A program made the position numbers and the translations under genes. Below, in pieces: positions 9,265 to 17,150 of a stretch of 64,000 nucleotides of DNA (position 1 is the stretch's first letter; the number at the start of each line of letters is the position of its first letter). Source of the stretch: Cryobacterium cryoconiti (GTDB lineage: Bacteria > Actinomycetota > Actinomycetes > Actinomycetales > Microbacteriaceae); NCBI RefSeq assembly GCF_004403065.1, contig NZ_SOHA01000041.1:124001-188000 (forward strand), read 5' to 3'. The notes under the pieces are model-generated. The model worked only from the letters and a program-made list of their open reading frames with translations, had not been told where the DNA came from and did no database searches.

Positions 9265-10545
9265 ATGGCACTGCCCTGGACCCTGCACGGTGACGGAAAA
9301 ACGGTCGGAGCCACGGATGTCGTCGGTCCCGGCGAGCGCCTCAACTGGCCGCTGACCATCGGGATCGGCACCCAGCATGTCGTCGCCATGTTCGGCGCCA
9401 CGTTCCTGGTGCCGCTGATCACCGGCTTCCCGCCCAGCACGACGCTGCTCTTCTCCGGTATCGGCACTTTGCTGTTCCTGCTCATCACCCAGAACAGACT
9501 GCCCAGCTACCTGGGCTCCTCGTTCGCCTTCATCGCGCCGATCACCGCCGCGACCGCCACGGCCGGTATGGGCAGCGCCCTGTTCGGCATCATCGTCGTC
9601 GGTCTGCTCCTGGCCCTGATCGGCCTGATCGTCCAGCTCACCGGCACCGGCTGGATCGACGCCCTGATGCCTCCCGTGGTTTCCGGGGCCATCGTCGCCC
9701 TGATCGGGTTCAACCTGGCGCCCGTCGCGAAGTCGAACTTCACGGAGGCTCCGCTCACCGCGATCATCACCCTTCTCGCCGTGGTCCTTTCCACCGTGCT
9801 GTTCCGCGGCATCCTCGGCCGGCTGTCGATCTTCATCGGTGTGATCGTCGGTTACGTGGCTGCCGTCGTGGCCGGCGAGGTCGATTTCAGCGGTGTTGGC
9901 GAAGCAGCCTGGATCGGCCTGCCCCCGTTCACCGCCGCGATGAACCCGTTCGCGGATCCGTCCGCCGCCTTCGGCGTGCTGCCGGCCTTCCTGCCGGTCG
10001 TGCTGGTGCTGGTGGCCGAGAACGTGGGCCACATCAAGGGCGTCGCCCAGATGACGGATGCGAAGGTGAACCGCTTCACGGGTCGCGCCCTGATGGCCGA
10101 CGGCCTGGCCACCATGCTCGCCGGCTTCAGCGGCGGATCGGGCACCACCACCTACGGCGAGAACATCGGTGTCATGGCCGCCACCCGCATCTACTCCACG
10201 GCCGCCTACTGGGTCGCCGGCATCACCGCGGTGCTGCTCGGGCTCTCCCCCAAGATCGGCGCGGTCATCAACACCATCCCGGCCGGCGTGCTCGGCGGCG
10301 TCACAACGGCCCTGTACGGCCTGATCGGCATCATCGGGGTCAAGATCTGGCTCGACAACAAGGTCGACTTCAGCAAGCCGGTGAACCAGTTCACGGCGGC
10401 CACCGCGCTGATCATCGGCATAGCCGACTACACCTTCTCCGCCGGCACCCTCAGCTTCAACGGCATCGCGCTGGGCACGGTCGCCGCCATCGTGATCTAC
10501 CACCTGATGACGTGGGTGGCCCGGGTGCGCGGCACCGCGCGGTAG
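9265..10545 (+). CDS. Uracil/xanthine permease (NCS2, UraA branch)
   Basis: 426 residues with about 14 hydrophobic segments. Family signatures are GTQHVVAMFGATFLVP in the first segment pair, LGSSFAFIAP, VAENVGHIKGV carrying the conserved transport Glu, and GGSGTTTYGENIGVMA. These place it in the proton-coupled UraA branch, distinct from the AzgA-type permease at 5971-7479. ATG at 9265 lies 60 bp from the divergent esterase start. Substrate is probably uracil; xanthine cannot be excluded. Confidence 0.88.
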   Translation: MALPWTLHGDGKTVGATDVVGPGERLNWPLTIGIGTQHVVAMFGATFLVPLITGFPPSTTLLFSGIGTLLFLLITQNRLPSYLGSSFAFIAPITAATATAGMGSALFGIIVVGLLLALIGLIVQLTGTGWIDALMPPVVSGAIVALIGFNLAPVAKSNFTEAPLTAIITLLAVVLSTVLFRGILGRLSIFIGVIVGYVAAVVAGEVDFSGVGEAAWIGLPPFTAAMNPFADPSAAFGVLPAFLPVVLVLVAENVGHIKGVAQMTDAKVNRFTGRALMADGLATMLAGFSGGSGTTTYGENIGVMAATRIYSTAAYWVAGITAVLLGLSPKIGAVINTIPAGVLGGVTTALYGLIGIIGVKIWLDNKVDFSKPVNQFTAATALIIGIADYTFSAGTLSFNGIALGTVAAIVIYHLMTWVARVRGTAR

Positions 10546-10567
10546 CCGCCGCGGACAGCCACCGAGA

Positions 10568-10625
10568 GTGCCCGTTCCGGTCGACAGTGACCGGCGTAAC
10601 GGGCACTCTCGACCGGAACGGGCAC
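10568..10625. repeat. 58-bp palindromic element, copy 1 (possible bidirectional terminator)
   Basis: Outer arms GTGCCCGTTCCGGTCGA and its reverse complement (17 bp) enclose a second imperfect stem AGTGACCG/CGGGCACT. A sister copy with the same outer sequence and the same length lies at 44767-44826, also just after a gene end. There is no T-tract. It follows the uraA stop and may end its transcription, but the repeated sequence suggests a dispersed element. Confidence 0.75.
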
Positions 10626-10790
10626 GCTAGCAGGCCCGACGGCTGCCGAGGTTCACCCCTCCACCCCGTGCTCAGCGTTGCGCGCGTGCTGCGCCGCTGT
10701 ACGCACGGCGTGCCACCCGCGCCCCGGCGCAGCCCCGGCGCACCGCCGAGTCGGCGCACGACCGGAACGGTGCGGACGGCGCAGCGCCGG

Positions 10791-11123
10791 TCAGCGGTGC
10801 AGAGCCGGCACGATCAGGTAGACGCCGTAGAGCACGGCCGCGCTGCAGAGCACGAAGCACGCGTACGCGCCCATCAAGGCGATCTGCTTCTGCTGGGGAC
10901 TCAGCGGGCTGGCGGACGCCGCTTTGCGCGCACGCTTGGCTTCCTTGGCCGCACGTTTGGGGGTCAGCACGGTGATGGCCCCGGTGAACTCGGCCGGCTC
11001 GACCACGGGAACGCGGCCGGCGGTGGTGAGTAGTCGCAGCCCGAGCGAATACAGGCTGACCACGATCGCGGAGGACAGGAGCGACGCGAACGCGACGACG
11101 AGGTATGCAGACCAATCGATCAC
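10791..11123 (-). CDS. Small two-segment membrane protein coupled to PitA
   Basis: 110 residues with hydrophobic segments near residues 5-30 and 82-105 joined by a basic loop rich in Lys, Arg and Ala. Its ATG overlaps the pitA stop as ATGA, so it is translationally coupled to the transporter. I do not recognise the family. It occupies the place where many pit genes carry a PhoU-like partner, so an accessory role in phosphate uptake is plausible but unproven. Confidence 0.7.
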   Translation of the reverse strand: MIDWSAYLVVAFASLLSSAIVVSLYSLGLRLLTTAGRVPVVEPAEFTGAITVLTPKRAAKEAKRARKAASASPLSPQQKQIALMGAYACFVLCSAAVLYGVYLIVPALHR

Positions 11124-12319
11124 AGCGCGATCTTCTTTCGATCCGAGTGGGACGCTTTGCGGGGGGTCTTCCTGATTTTCACGACCCGTCCGGCATCGTC
11201 GATGTCATGCAGGTTGTCGTGCGTGACCCGGGTCGCGAGGGACCTGCGGAACAAGAGCGCAACGACCAGGGAGCCGGCCACCAGGTCGAGCACGATGCCG
11301 ATCGGGCCGATCAGGGCCAGTCCGGCCGCGAAGGCACCCATGATGGCGGACGCCGGCAGGGTGAGCACCCAGCCGAGGGCGATCTGGCCGGCCATCCCCC
11401 AGCGCACGGTCGAACCGCGTCGGCCGAGGCCGGAGCCGATCACCGAACTGGATGCGACCTGCGTGGTGGACAACGCGAAACCGAGGTGGCTGGACGCGAG
11501 GATGGTGGCCGCGGTGCTGGTCTCCGCCGCGAAGCCCTGGGCCGGCTTGATCGCGGTGAGTCCACGACCCATGGTGAGGATGATGCGCCAGCCGCCGGTG
11601 TAGGTGCCGATCGCGATCGCGAGGGCGCAGGTGGTGATGACCCACAGCTGCGGGCCCGTGCCGACGTCCTGCATCCCGCTGGCGATCAGGGTGAGGGTGA
11701 TCACGCCCATGGTCTTCTGGGCATCGTTGGTGCCGTGCGCGAGGGCGACCAGCGATGACGAGAAGATCTGCGCGTAGCGGAAGCCGCCGCGGCCATCCGC
11801 TTTGCCGGCGTCGCGGCGGGTGATGGAGTAGGCGAGCTTGGTGGCGAGGAAGGCCACGATGCCCACCGTGAGGGGGGCGATCAGCGCGGGCAGGATGACC
11901 TTGGCCAGCACGACGTCGTAAGCGACGGCTTGCGAGCCCACGCCGATCACCGTGGCGCCGATGAGCCCGCCGAACAGGGCGTGGCTCGAGCTGGACGGCA
12001 GACCGCGCAGCCAGGTGATCAGGTTCCAGACGATGGCGCCGATCAGCCCGGCGAAGATGATCTCGGGGGTGATCTGCACTCCCGATCCACCCTCCTTGAT
12101 GATGCCGCCGGAAATGGTCCTGGCCACCTCGGTGGAGAGGAAGGCCCCGACCAGGTTCAGGATGGCGGCGAGTCCGACCGCGACCTTCGGGCGCATGGCG
12201 CCGGTCGCGATGGGCGTGGCCATCGCGTTCGCGGTGTCCTGGAAACCGTTGGTGAAGTCAAAAATCAGTGCGAGCGCGATCACGAGCGCCACGATCAGGG
12301 TGAAATCCACCGTTGTCAT
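11120..12319 (-). CDS. pitA: Low-affinity inorganic phosphate transporter, PiT family
   Basis: 399 residues. The two inverted signature repeats of the family are present: DFTNGFQDTANAMATPIATG near the N-terminus and ALAHGTNDAQKTMG in the second half, each bearing the Asn-Asp residues that bind phosphate and cation. About ten hydrophobic segments surround a charged central loop. The ATG at 12319 is adjacent to AGAGG. The next gene begins within its stop codon. The proton-coupled transport role is well established for the family. Confidence 0.9.
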   Translation of the reverse strand: MTTVDFTLIVALVIALALIFDFTNGFQDTANAMATPIATGAMRPKVAVGLAAILNLVGAFLSTEVARTISGGIIKEGGSGVQITPEIIFAGLIGAIVWNLITWLRGLPSSSSHALFGGLIGATVIGVGSQAVAYDVVLAKVILPALIAPLTVGIVAFLATKLAYSITRRDAGKADGRGGFRYAQIFSSSLVALAHGTNDAQKTMGVITLTLIASGMQDVGTGPQLWVITTCALAIAIGTYTGGWRIILTMGRGLTAIKPAQGFAAETSTAATILASSHLGFALSTTQVASSSVIGSGLGRRGSTVRWGMAGQIALGWVLTLPASAIMGAFAAGLALIGPIGIVLDLVAGSLVVALLFRRSLATRVTHDNLHDIDDAGRVVKIRKTPRKASHSDRKKIAL

Positions 12320-12396
12320 CCTCTGGGTGTGCGACAGCCGGGATTATCTCAAGCTGCAAAGAGTCAAGCCTGACACTCCCGGGCAGGCAGGTCAAT

Positions 12397-12870
12397 TCAG
12401 AGCCGGTCGACCACCGTGGCGAGGTCCTCGCCGAACGTGAAGGTGGCGCGCACCGGCACGCCGGCCAGCACGCCCGGCAGCCAGTGGCGGGCGTCGTCCC
12501 ACATCTCGTCGACCGGCAACGCGGCCACGTCGAACCAGACCGGGTTCAGTTCGTCGGACTCGCGCGGCGTACCCGTCCATTCGGTTGCGACGAACACGCT
12601 CGACTCCTGGCTCCACGCCTCCCGATGCGGGAACAGGTAGGTCAGCAGCCCCAGCGGCGTGAGCGCGGATGCCGCCACGACCAGGCCGGACTCCTCCTCG
12701 ATTTCGCGCACCATCGCCTGCTCAGCGCTCTCCCCCGGCTCGAGCTTGCCGCCCAGCCCGACGATGTTGCCGAGACCCAGGCCCTTCTTCTTACGGCCGA
12801 GAAGAACCTGCAGCTCCCCCGACGGGGAACGGCGGGTGAGATAACACACGCAGACCTGGGGAAGCGACAT
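12397..12870 (-). CDS. NUDIX hydrolase, 8-oxo-dGTP diphosphatase type
   Basis: 157 residues. The NUDIX box is complete in GGKLEPGESAEQAMVREI followed by EEESG, and the lead-in GRKKKGLGLGNIVG is typical of MTH1-like sanitising enzymes. It should hydrolyse oxidised nucleoside triphosphates. ATG at 12870 directly abuts GGAGGA, which is too close to act as a ribosome site; TACCAT six bases upstream suggests a leaderless message instead. It is divergent from mycoredoxin, another oxidative-stress gene. Confidence 0.85.
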   Translation of the reverse strand: MSLPQVCVCYLTRRSPSGELQVLLGRKKKGLGLGNIVGLGGKLEPGESAEQAMVREIEEESGLVVAASALTPLGLLTYLFPHREAWSQESSVFVATEWTGTPRESDELNPVWFDVAALPVDEMWDDARHWLPGVLAGVPVRATFTFGEDLATVVDRL

Positions 12871-12876
12871 TCCTCC

Positions 12877-12882
12877 ATGGTA
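12877..12882 (-). promoter_or_regulatory. -10 box, leaderless promoter of NUDIX gene
   Basis: TACCAT sits six bases before ATG 12870. The spacer is GGAGGA, which only mimics a ribosome site. Confidence 0.5.
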
Positions 12883-12918
12883 GCGACGGTGAACCGGCAC
12901 TCCGTCAGTGGGACTTGT

Positions 12919-12924
12919 TAGGCT
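12919..12924 (+). promoter_or_regulatory. -10 box, leaderless promoter of mycoredoxin
   Basis: TAGGCT sits six bases before ATG 12931 and no ribosome site is present in the spacer. Confidence 0.5.
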
Positions 12925-12930
12925 GCGCAC

Positions 12931-13185
12931 ATGAACTTTGTGCCTGAATCCGGAACCATCACCATGTTCACGACGACCTGGTGCGGCTACTGCACGCGCC
13001 TGAAGACCCAGTTGGTCAAAGCAGGCATCGCCTACACCGAGGTCAACGTGGAAGAGGTCGAGGGAACCTCGGAACTCGTGATGAGCCTGAACAACGGCAA
13101 TCGTACGGTTCCGACCATCCTGTATCCGGACGGCTCGAGTGCCACGAACCCGTCGCTGGCCCAGGTTCAGGCCAAGCTCGCCTGA
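12931..13185 (+). CDS. Mycoredoxin / glutaredoxin-like protein
   Basis: 84 residues, a single glutaredoxin fold. The active site CGYC (Cys18, Cys21) follows FTTTW, and the cis-proline region is TVPTI. CGYC is the signature of actinobacterial mycoredoxin-1, which reduces mycothiol-protein disulfides in the cytoplasm. It has a leaderless ATG start and a strong hairpin 35 bp downstream, so it appears to be monocistronic. Confidence 0.85.
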   Translation: MNFVPESGTITMFTTTWCGYCTRLKTQLVKAGIAYTEVNVEEVEGTSELVMSLNNGNRTVPTILYPDGSSATNPSLAQVQAKLA

Positions 13186-13220
13186 GCCGCACCCGAACAT
13201 CCGAACGAACAGAAACGAAC

Positions 13221-13273
13221 AGAGGGGTCCCGGTCTGGTTCGCCGAGCGGCGGAATCGGACCGGGACCCCTCT
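13221..13273. terminator. Bidirectional terminator between mycoredoxin and pfkA
   Basis: Perfect 15-bp arms AGAGGGGTCCCGGTC and its complement enclose a 23-base loop. It lies between convergent gene ends (13185 and 13289). Confidence 0.75.
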
Positions 13274-13288
13274 GGGTCGCGTGCGGGC

Positions 13289-14317
13289 TTAGCCGAACAG
13301 CACCGCAGCCTCGTCGTAGCGCGCCTGCGTCACGGTCTTGAGACCGATGGTCGCGTCGGCGATGCTGACGATTTCCATGTCGGTGCCGCGCAGGGAGACC
13401 ATGGAGCCCCACTGGCCGGCGTAGACGGCGTCGACGGCTGCCATGCCGAGGCGGGTGGCGAGCACCCGGTCGTAAGCCGACGGGGATCCGCCGCGCTGGG
13501 TGTGGCCGAGGACGGTGGCGCGGGTTTCGATGCCCGTGCGCTCCTCGATCATCGGGGCGATCATTTCGCTGATGCCGCCGAGGCGGGGGCGGTTGAACGC
13601 GTCGAGGCCCTTGGTGGAGAGCGCCTCGTCCATCCCGGCGAGCTTGAAGCCCTCGGAGACGACGATCACCGGCGCGCGGCCACGGTCGCGAACGTGCATG
13701 ACCCACTCGCAGATCTGCTCAATGGTCTGCGGCTGCTCGGGGATCAGGATGGCGTGGGCGCCGCCGGCCATGCCGGAGTGCAGGGCGATCCAGCCCACGT
13801 GGCGACCCATGACCTCGACGATCATGCAGCGGCCGTGCGACTCGGCGGTGGTGCGCAGACGGTCGATGGCCTCGGTGGCGATCTCGACGGCGGTGTTGAA
13901 GCCGAACGAGTAGTCGGTGGCCTCGAGGTCGTTGTCGATGGTCTTGGGAACGCCGACGATCTGCAGGCCGGCATCCGTCAGACGGCGTGCCGCGGTGAGG
14001 GTGCCCTCGCCGCCGATCGCGATGATCGCGTCGATTCCTTCCGCGTCCATCGTCTTCTGAATGTTAATGGGGCCGCCGTTTTCGCCCTCGAACGGGTTCG
14101 TTCGGGAGCTGCCGAGGATGGTTCCACCCTGACGGGAAAGACCGCGCACGCTGTGCCGGTCCAGTGTCATGAAGTCGCCCTCGACCAGGCCTTTCCAGCC
14201 GTTGCGAATGCCGACGAATTCGGCATCGAGGACGCGGATGCCTTTAAGGACGGAGCCGCGAATAACAGCGTTCAGTCCGGGGCAGTCTCCGCCGCTGGTG
14301 AGGATACCAATTTTCAT
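13289..14317 (-). CDS. pfkA: 6-phosphofructokinase
   Basis: 342 residues, group A phosphofructokinase. It opens with MKIGILTSGGDCPGLNAVIR, the nucleotide site; the GGEGTL block has glycine rather than aspartate at the position that separates ATP- from PPi-using enzymes, which favours ATP. MGRHVGWIAL and the substrate block TVLGHTQRGGSPS are intact. ATG at 14317 is preceded by AAGGAG nine bases upstream; an in-frame ATG eight codons earlier lacks support. It phosphorylates fructose 6-phosphate in glycolysis. Confidence 0.92.
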   Translation of the reverse strand: MKIGILTSGGDCPGLNAVIRGSVLKGIRVLDAEFVGIRNGWKGLVEGDFMTLDRHSVRGLSRQGGTILGSSRTNPFEGENGGPINIQKTMDAEGIDAIIAIGGEGTLTAARRLTDAGLQIVGVPKTIDNDLEATDYSFGFNTAVEIATEAIDRLRTTAESHGRCMIVEVMGRHVGWIALHSGMAGGAHAILIPEQPQTIEQICEWVMHVRDRGRAPVIVVSEGFKLAGMDEALSTKGLDAFNRPRLGGISEMIAPMIEERTGIETRATVLGHTQRGGSPSAYDRVLATRLGMAAVDAVYAGQWGSMVSLRGTDMEIVSIADATIGLKTVTQARYDEAAVLFG

Positions 14318-14429
14318 TTGTCGTTGCTCCTTGTTGCGCAATTAATGTAATTGGCGCCCACACCGCCGCCACTCAATCATGGACCCCAAGCGGGGCCCGG
14401 TTCAAATCCACGCCGGTGAGGGGCGCGTT

Positions 14430-16610
14430 CTACAACTCCCCGTCGAGTGCGAGGGTGAGCAGGTAGATCAGGGCGCTGGCCTGCACGGAATCGGCGGACG
14501 AGACTTCTTCCGCGACGCCGTCGAGGGCCCGGGCCGCGAGGCCCTGCTTGCTTCCGATGAGTTCGGCGATGCGCGCGTCAATGGTGTGCGCGGCGATGAT
14601 CCGCCATGCGGTGACGGGCTCGTCCTGGCCGATGCGGTGCACCCGGTCGATGGCCTGCGTCTGTTCCGCGGCGGTCCAGCTCAGCTCGGCCAGCACGACG
14701 TTGGAGGCGGCCTGCAGGTTGACGCCGACTCCGGCGGCCGACAGGGAGCAGACCACGACGGCCACCCCCGGGTCGTCGTTGAAGGAGTCGATCGCGGCCT
14801 GGCGGGCCAGAGCGCTCTGGTCGCCGCGCAGGGAGACCGTGCGCAGCCCGCGCCTGGCGAAGATGTCCTCCGCGGCATCCATCACGTCGATGTGCTTGGC
14901 GAAGAAGACGACCTTGCCCACCGAGTGCGCCAGCTGCACGGCGTAGTCCGCCGCGAGGGCGGCCTTCGCCTGGCCGATTTTGCGCACCATGGTGAAGACG
15001 TTCTCGCCGGTGGTCTGCCCCTTCGATTCCTCGAGTTCGGCGTGCGCGACCGCTCGGATGAAGGCGGCGCGCTGCTCGCCGTCGAGCACGGGCGGGGTCT
15101 GGCCCGGATGGCGGGCGGCGACAAGAGAGTGGTACCGGGTGACGAGGCGGGCGGCGAGTTCCCGCTCCGCCTGGCGGATGGAGCGTCCGAGGTCGTCGTC
15201 CAGCTCCACCGGGATGTCGGCGATGCGCTTGGCCGGCAGGTCGGCGGCGACGTCGACCTTGCGCCGGCGCACGATGCCGAGGTCGATCACGGCGGCGCGC
15301 GCCTCGGCGTAGAAGCCGGGGTCGGCAGGTGTCAACCCGATCTCCTCGAGCTTCTGCATCAGCCGGGGTGTCGGCTTGTCACCGTCGATCCAGCCGAGGA
15401 ACTGCCAGATCGCGCGGAAGTCGTCGACGTCATTGATCAGCGGGGTGCCGGTCAGGGCCATCAGCAGCGGGTTGCCCCCCGGCGTGCGACGCCGGATCTG
15501 CTCGGCGAGGGCCAGCACATGCTTGGACCGCTGTGACTGCAGGTTCTTGATGAAATGCGCCTCATCGACGACCATGCCCTTGAATCCGAGAGTTCCCAGC
15601 CAGGCGCGGTGCCGGTCGAGCACGTCGTAGTTGACGATGACGACGTCGGCGAAGGCGTCGAGGGTGTCGCCGTCGCCGTGGATGACGGTGGCCCGGCGGT
15701 TCGGAGTCCACAGTTCGACCTCCCGCACCCAGTTCATCTTGACGACGTTGGGAACGATGGCCAGCAGCGGGTAGGACCCGCTGACGGATGCCGCGAGCAG
15801 GCTCTGCGCCGTCTTTCCGAGGCCCGGCTCGTCGGCGAGCAGGTAACTGCGATGGCCCAGTCGCGCGCTTTCGACGAAGCGGGCCTGGTGACGCATCAGC
15901 TCCATGCCGCGAGGAGAGAGCCGGTCGACGCGGGGTGCCTCGGGCAGGTCCATGCTGGCGGCCTGGCCGCCGGAGCCGTACTCGAAGGACTTGAACAGCG
16001 GGCCGATGAGTTCCCAGTTGGCGAGCCGGCGACCGGAGACGACCGGCTGGGCGGCCGCGGCGCTGAAGTCGGGCGCCAGGAACGGGTTGGCGAGCTGCCG
16101 GGCCTTGACCGACTGCGGGATGACCTGGTTGACCGGGACCTCGGCCTTGGCCTCCGGTTCGCGGGTGATGATGAGTTCGTCGGGGGTGAGTTCGGCGCCG
16201 GACTCGATCAGCCAGTCGCGGCGGAAACGCTGCGCGACCGTGGACACGCCAGCATCCGGTTCCAGAAGGGTGATCAGGCTGGTGTCGCGGGCCGCGGTCT
16301 TCGCCAGGATCTGGGCGATGCCGTCGAGGCGCTTGAGCAGTTCCGCGCGGTTCGCGTCGGTGAGTTCCTTGTCGCCCTTGACCCGGGCGCGCTCCTCACG
16401 CATGAGCAGCGCGATGACCTGGTACTTGGTGCGGTTGGTCGGGCCCAGCTTGGCACCGGTCTGCGCTTTGGCCTCCACCTCGCGCACCTTGCGGGCGAGG
16501 ATGGGGATGATGGGCGCGTCATCGTCGCGGGAGCGCGGTCGTTGACGTGCGCGACCTCCGGAGGCAACTCGGTTGTTCGAACCGGCGGCCTGGTGGCGGG
16601 TGTAAGCCAT
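14430..16610 (-). CDS. SNF2-family DEAD/DEAH-box ATPase
   Basis: 726 residues. The N-terminal 200 are basic or low-complexity and not recognised. The SNF2 core follows: Walker A DEPGLGKT (260-267), the DEAH box VVDEAHFIK near 345, TGTPL, and the C-terminal helicase lobe with DRVHRIGQ near 660. The pattern is closest to SMARCAL1/HepA-type annealing translocases. No nuclease or methylase motif is present and no defence partner is nearby. ATG at 16610 is preceded by TTGGAGAAGA. Its role (DNA or RNA remodelling) is unknown. Confidence 0.85.
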   Translation of the reverse strand: MAYTRHQAAGSNNRVASGGRARQRPRSRDDDAPIIPILARKVREVEAKAQTGAKLGPTNRTKYQVIALLMREERARVKGDKELTDANRAELLKRLDGIAQILAKTAARDTSLITLLEPDAGVSTVAQRFRRDWLIESGAELTPDELIITREPEAKAEVPVNQVIPQSVKARQLANPFLAPDFSAAAAQPVVSGRRLANWELIGPLFKSFEYGSGGQAASMDLPEAPRVDRLSPRGMELMRHQARFVESARLGHRSYLLADEPGLGKTAQSLLAASVSGSYPLLAIVPNVVKMNWVREVELWTPNRRATVIHGDGDTLDAFADVVIVNYDVLDRHRAWLGTLGFKGMVVDEAHFIKNLQSQRSKHVLALAEQIRRRTPGGNPLLMALTGTPLINDVDDFRAIWQFLGWIDGDKPTPRLMQKLEEIGLTPADPGFYAEARAAVIDLGIVRRRKVDVAADLPAKRIADIPVELDDDLGRSIRQAERELAARLVTRYHSLVAARHPGQTPPVLDGEQRAAFIRAVAHAELEESKGQTTGENVFTMVRKIGQAKAALAADYAVQLAHSVGKVVFFAKHIDVMDAAEDIFARRGLRTVSLRGDQSALARQAAIDSFNDDPGVAVVVCSLSAAGVGVNLQAASNVVLAELSWTAAEQTQAIDRVHRIGQDEPVTAWRIIAAHTIDARIAELIGSKQGLAARALDGVAEEVSSADSVQASALIYLLTLALDGEL

Positions 16611-16814
16611 TCTTCTCCAACTTCACAGCAGCACAGCGGTCAAGGGCCATGCTCGACGTGGTACGGCATCCGTGGATGCCGGTGCGATCGATACGTCGAA
16701 GCCTGAATCGAGCAACGTGCCAACCATATTTGCGCCACCGGCATTTGGGATGCAGCGGCACGGTCAAGACGGTAATCGGGCTATTTCAACGTGAATCCAG
16801 TCTACGCCCGCGCG

Positions 16815-17150
16815 TCAATCCCGGTGCACAGGCACCTTCGTGACGACGCCGACGAGAATGAAGACCAGCGCGGCGATGAACTGGGCGGACACCCAGCCCT
16901 GGCCGGACAGGTCGGTGACCACGATCGGATTCCAGAGCACCGCGATCGGCACCAGACCGATCAGCCACAGCCAGGCCTTCGCCTGGATGGCGAAGACACA
17001 GAGGATCAGCGCGAGAATGCTGACCGCGTAGCGGATGATGATGAAGCTCTCGGAGTCCAGCAGCGCCAGCCCGCCGAGCAGGATGATTGCTCCGAGCAGG
17101 CCGGGGGCCAATGCGGAACGCGTGAATGTGGGTTCGACCGGGGTGCCCAT
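16815..17150 (-). CDS. Small membrane protein, DUF6804-like
   Basis: 111 residues with four hydrophobic segments and little else, resembling DUF6804 proteins around YAVSILALIL and the WNPI motif. Its ATG shares bases with the stop of the DUF2207 gene (TGATG), so the two are translationally coupled. Function unknown. The 200 bp between its stop and the SNF2 start hold nothing I can recognise. Confidence 0.6.
   Translation of the reverse strand: MGTPVEPTFTRSALAPGLLGAIILLGGLALLDSESFIIIRYAVSILALILCVFAIQAKAWLWLIGLVPIAVLWNPIVVTDLSGQGWVSAQFIAALVFILVGVVTKVPVHRD

Noticed and set aside
14380-14430. GGTTCAAATCC resembling a tRNA T-loop downstream of the SNF2 gene
   Set aside because: The flanking bases do not pair into a T-stem, and no anticodon or acceptor arm can be built around it.
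14430-16610. SNF2 ATPase as part of an antiphage system
   Set aside because: No nuclease, methylase or other defence partner is nearby and neighbours are housekeeping genes.
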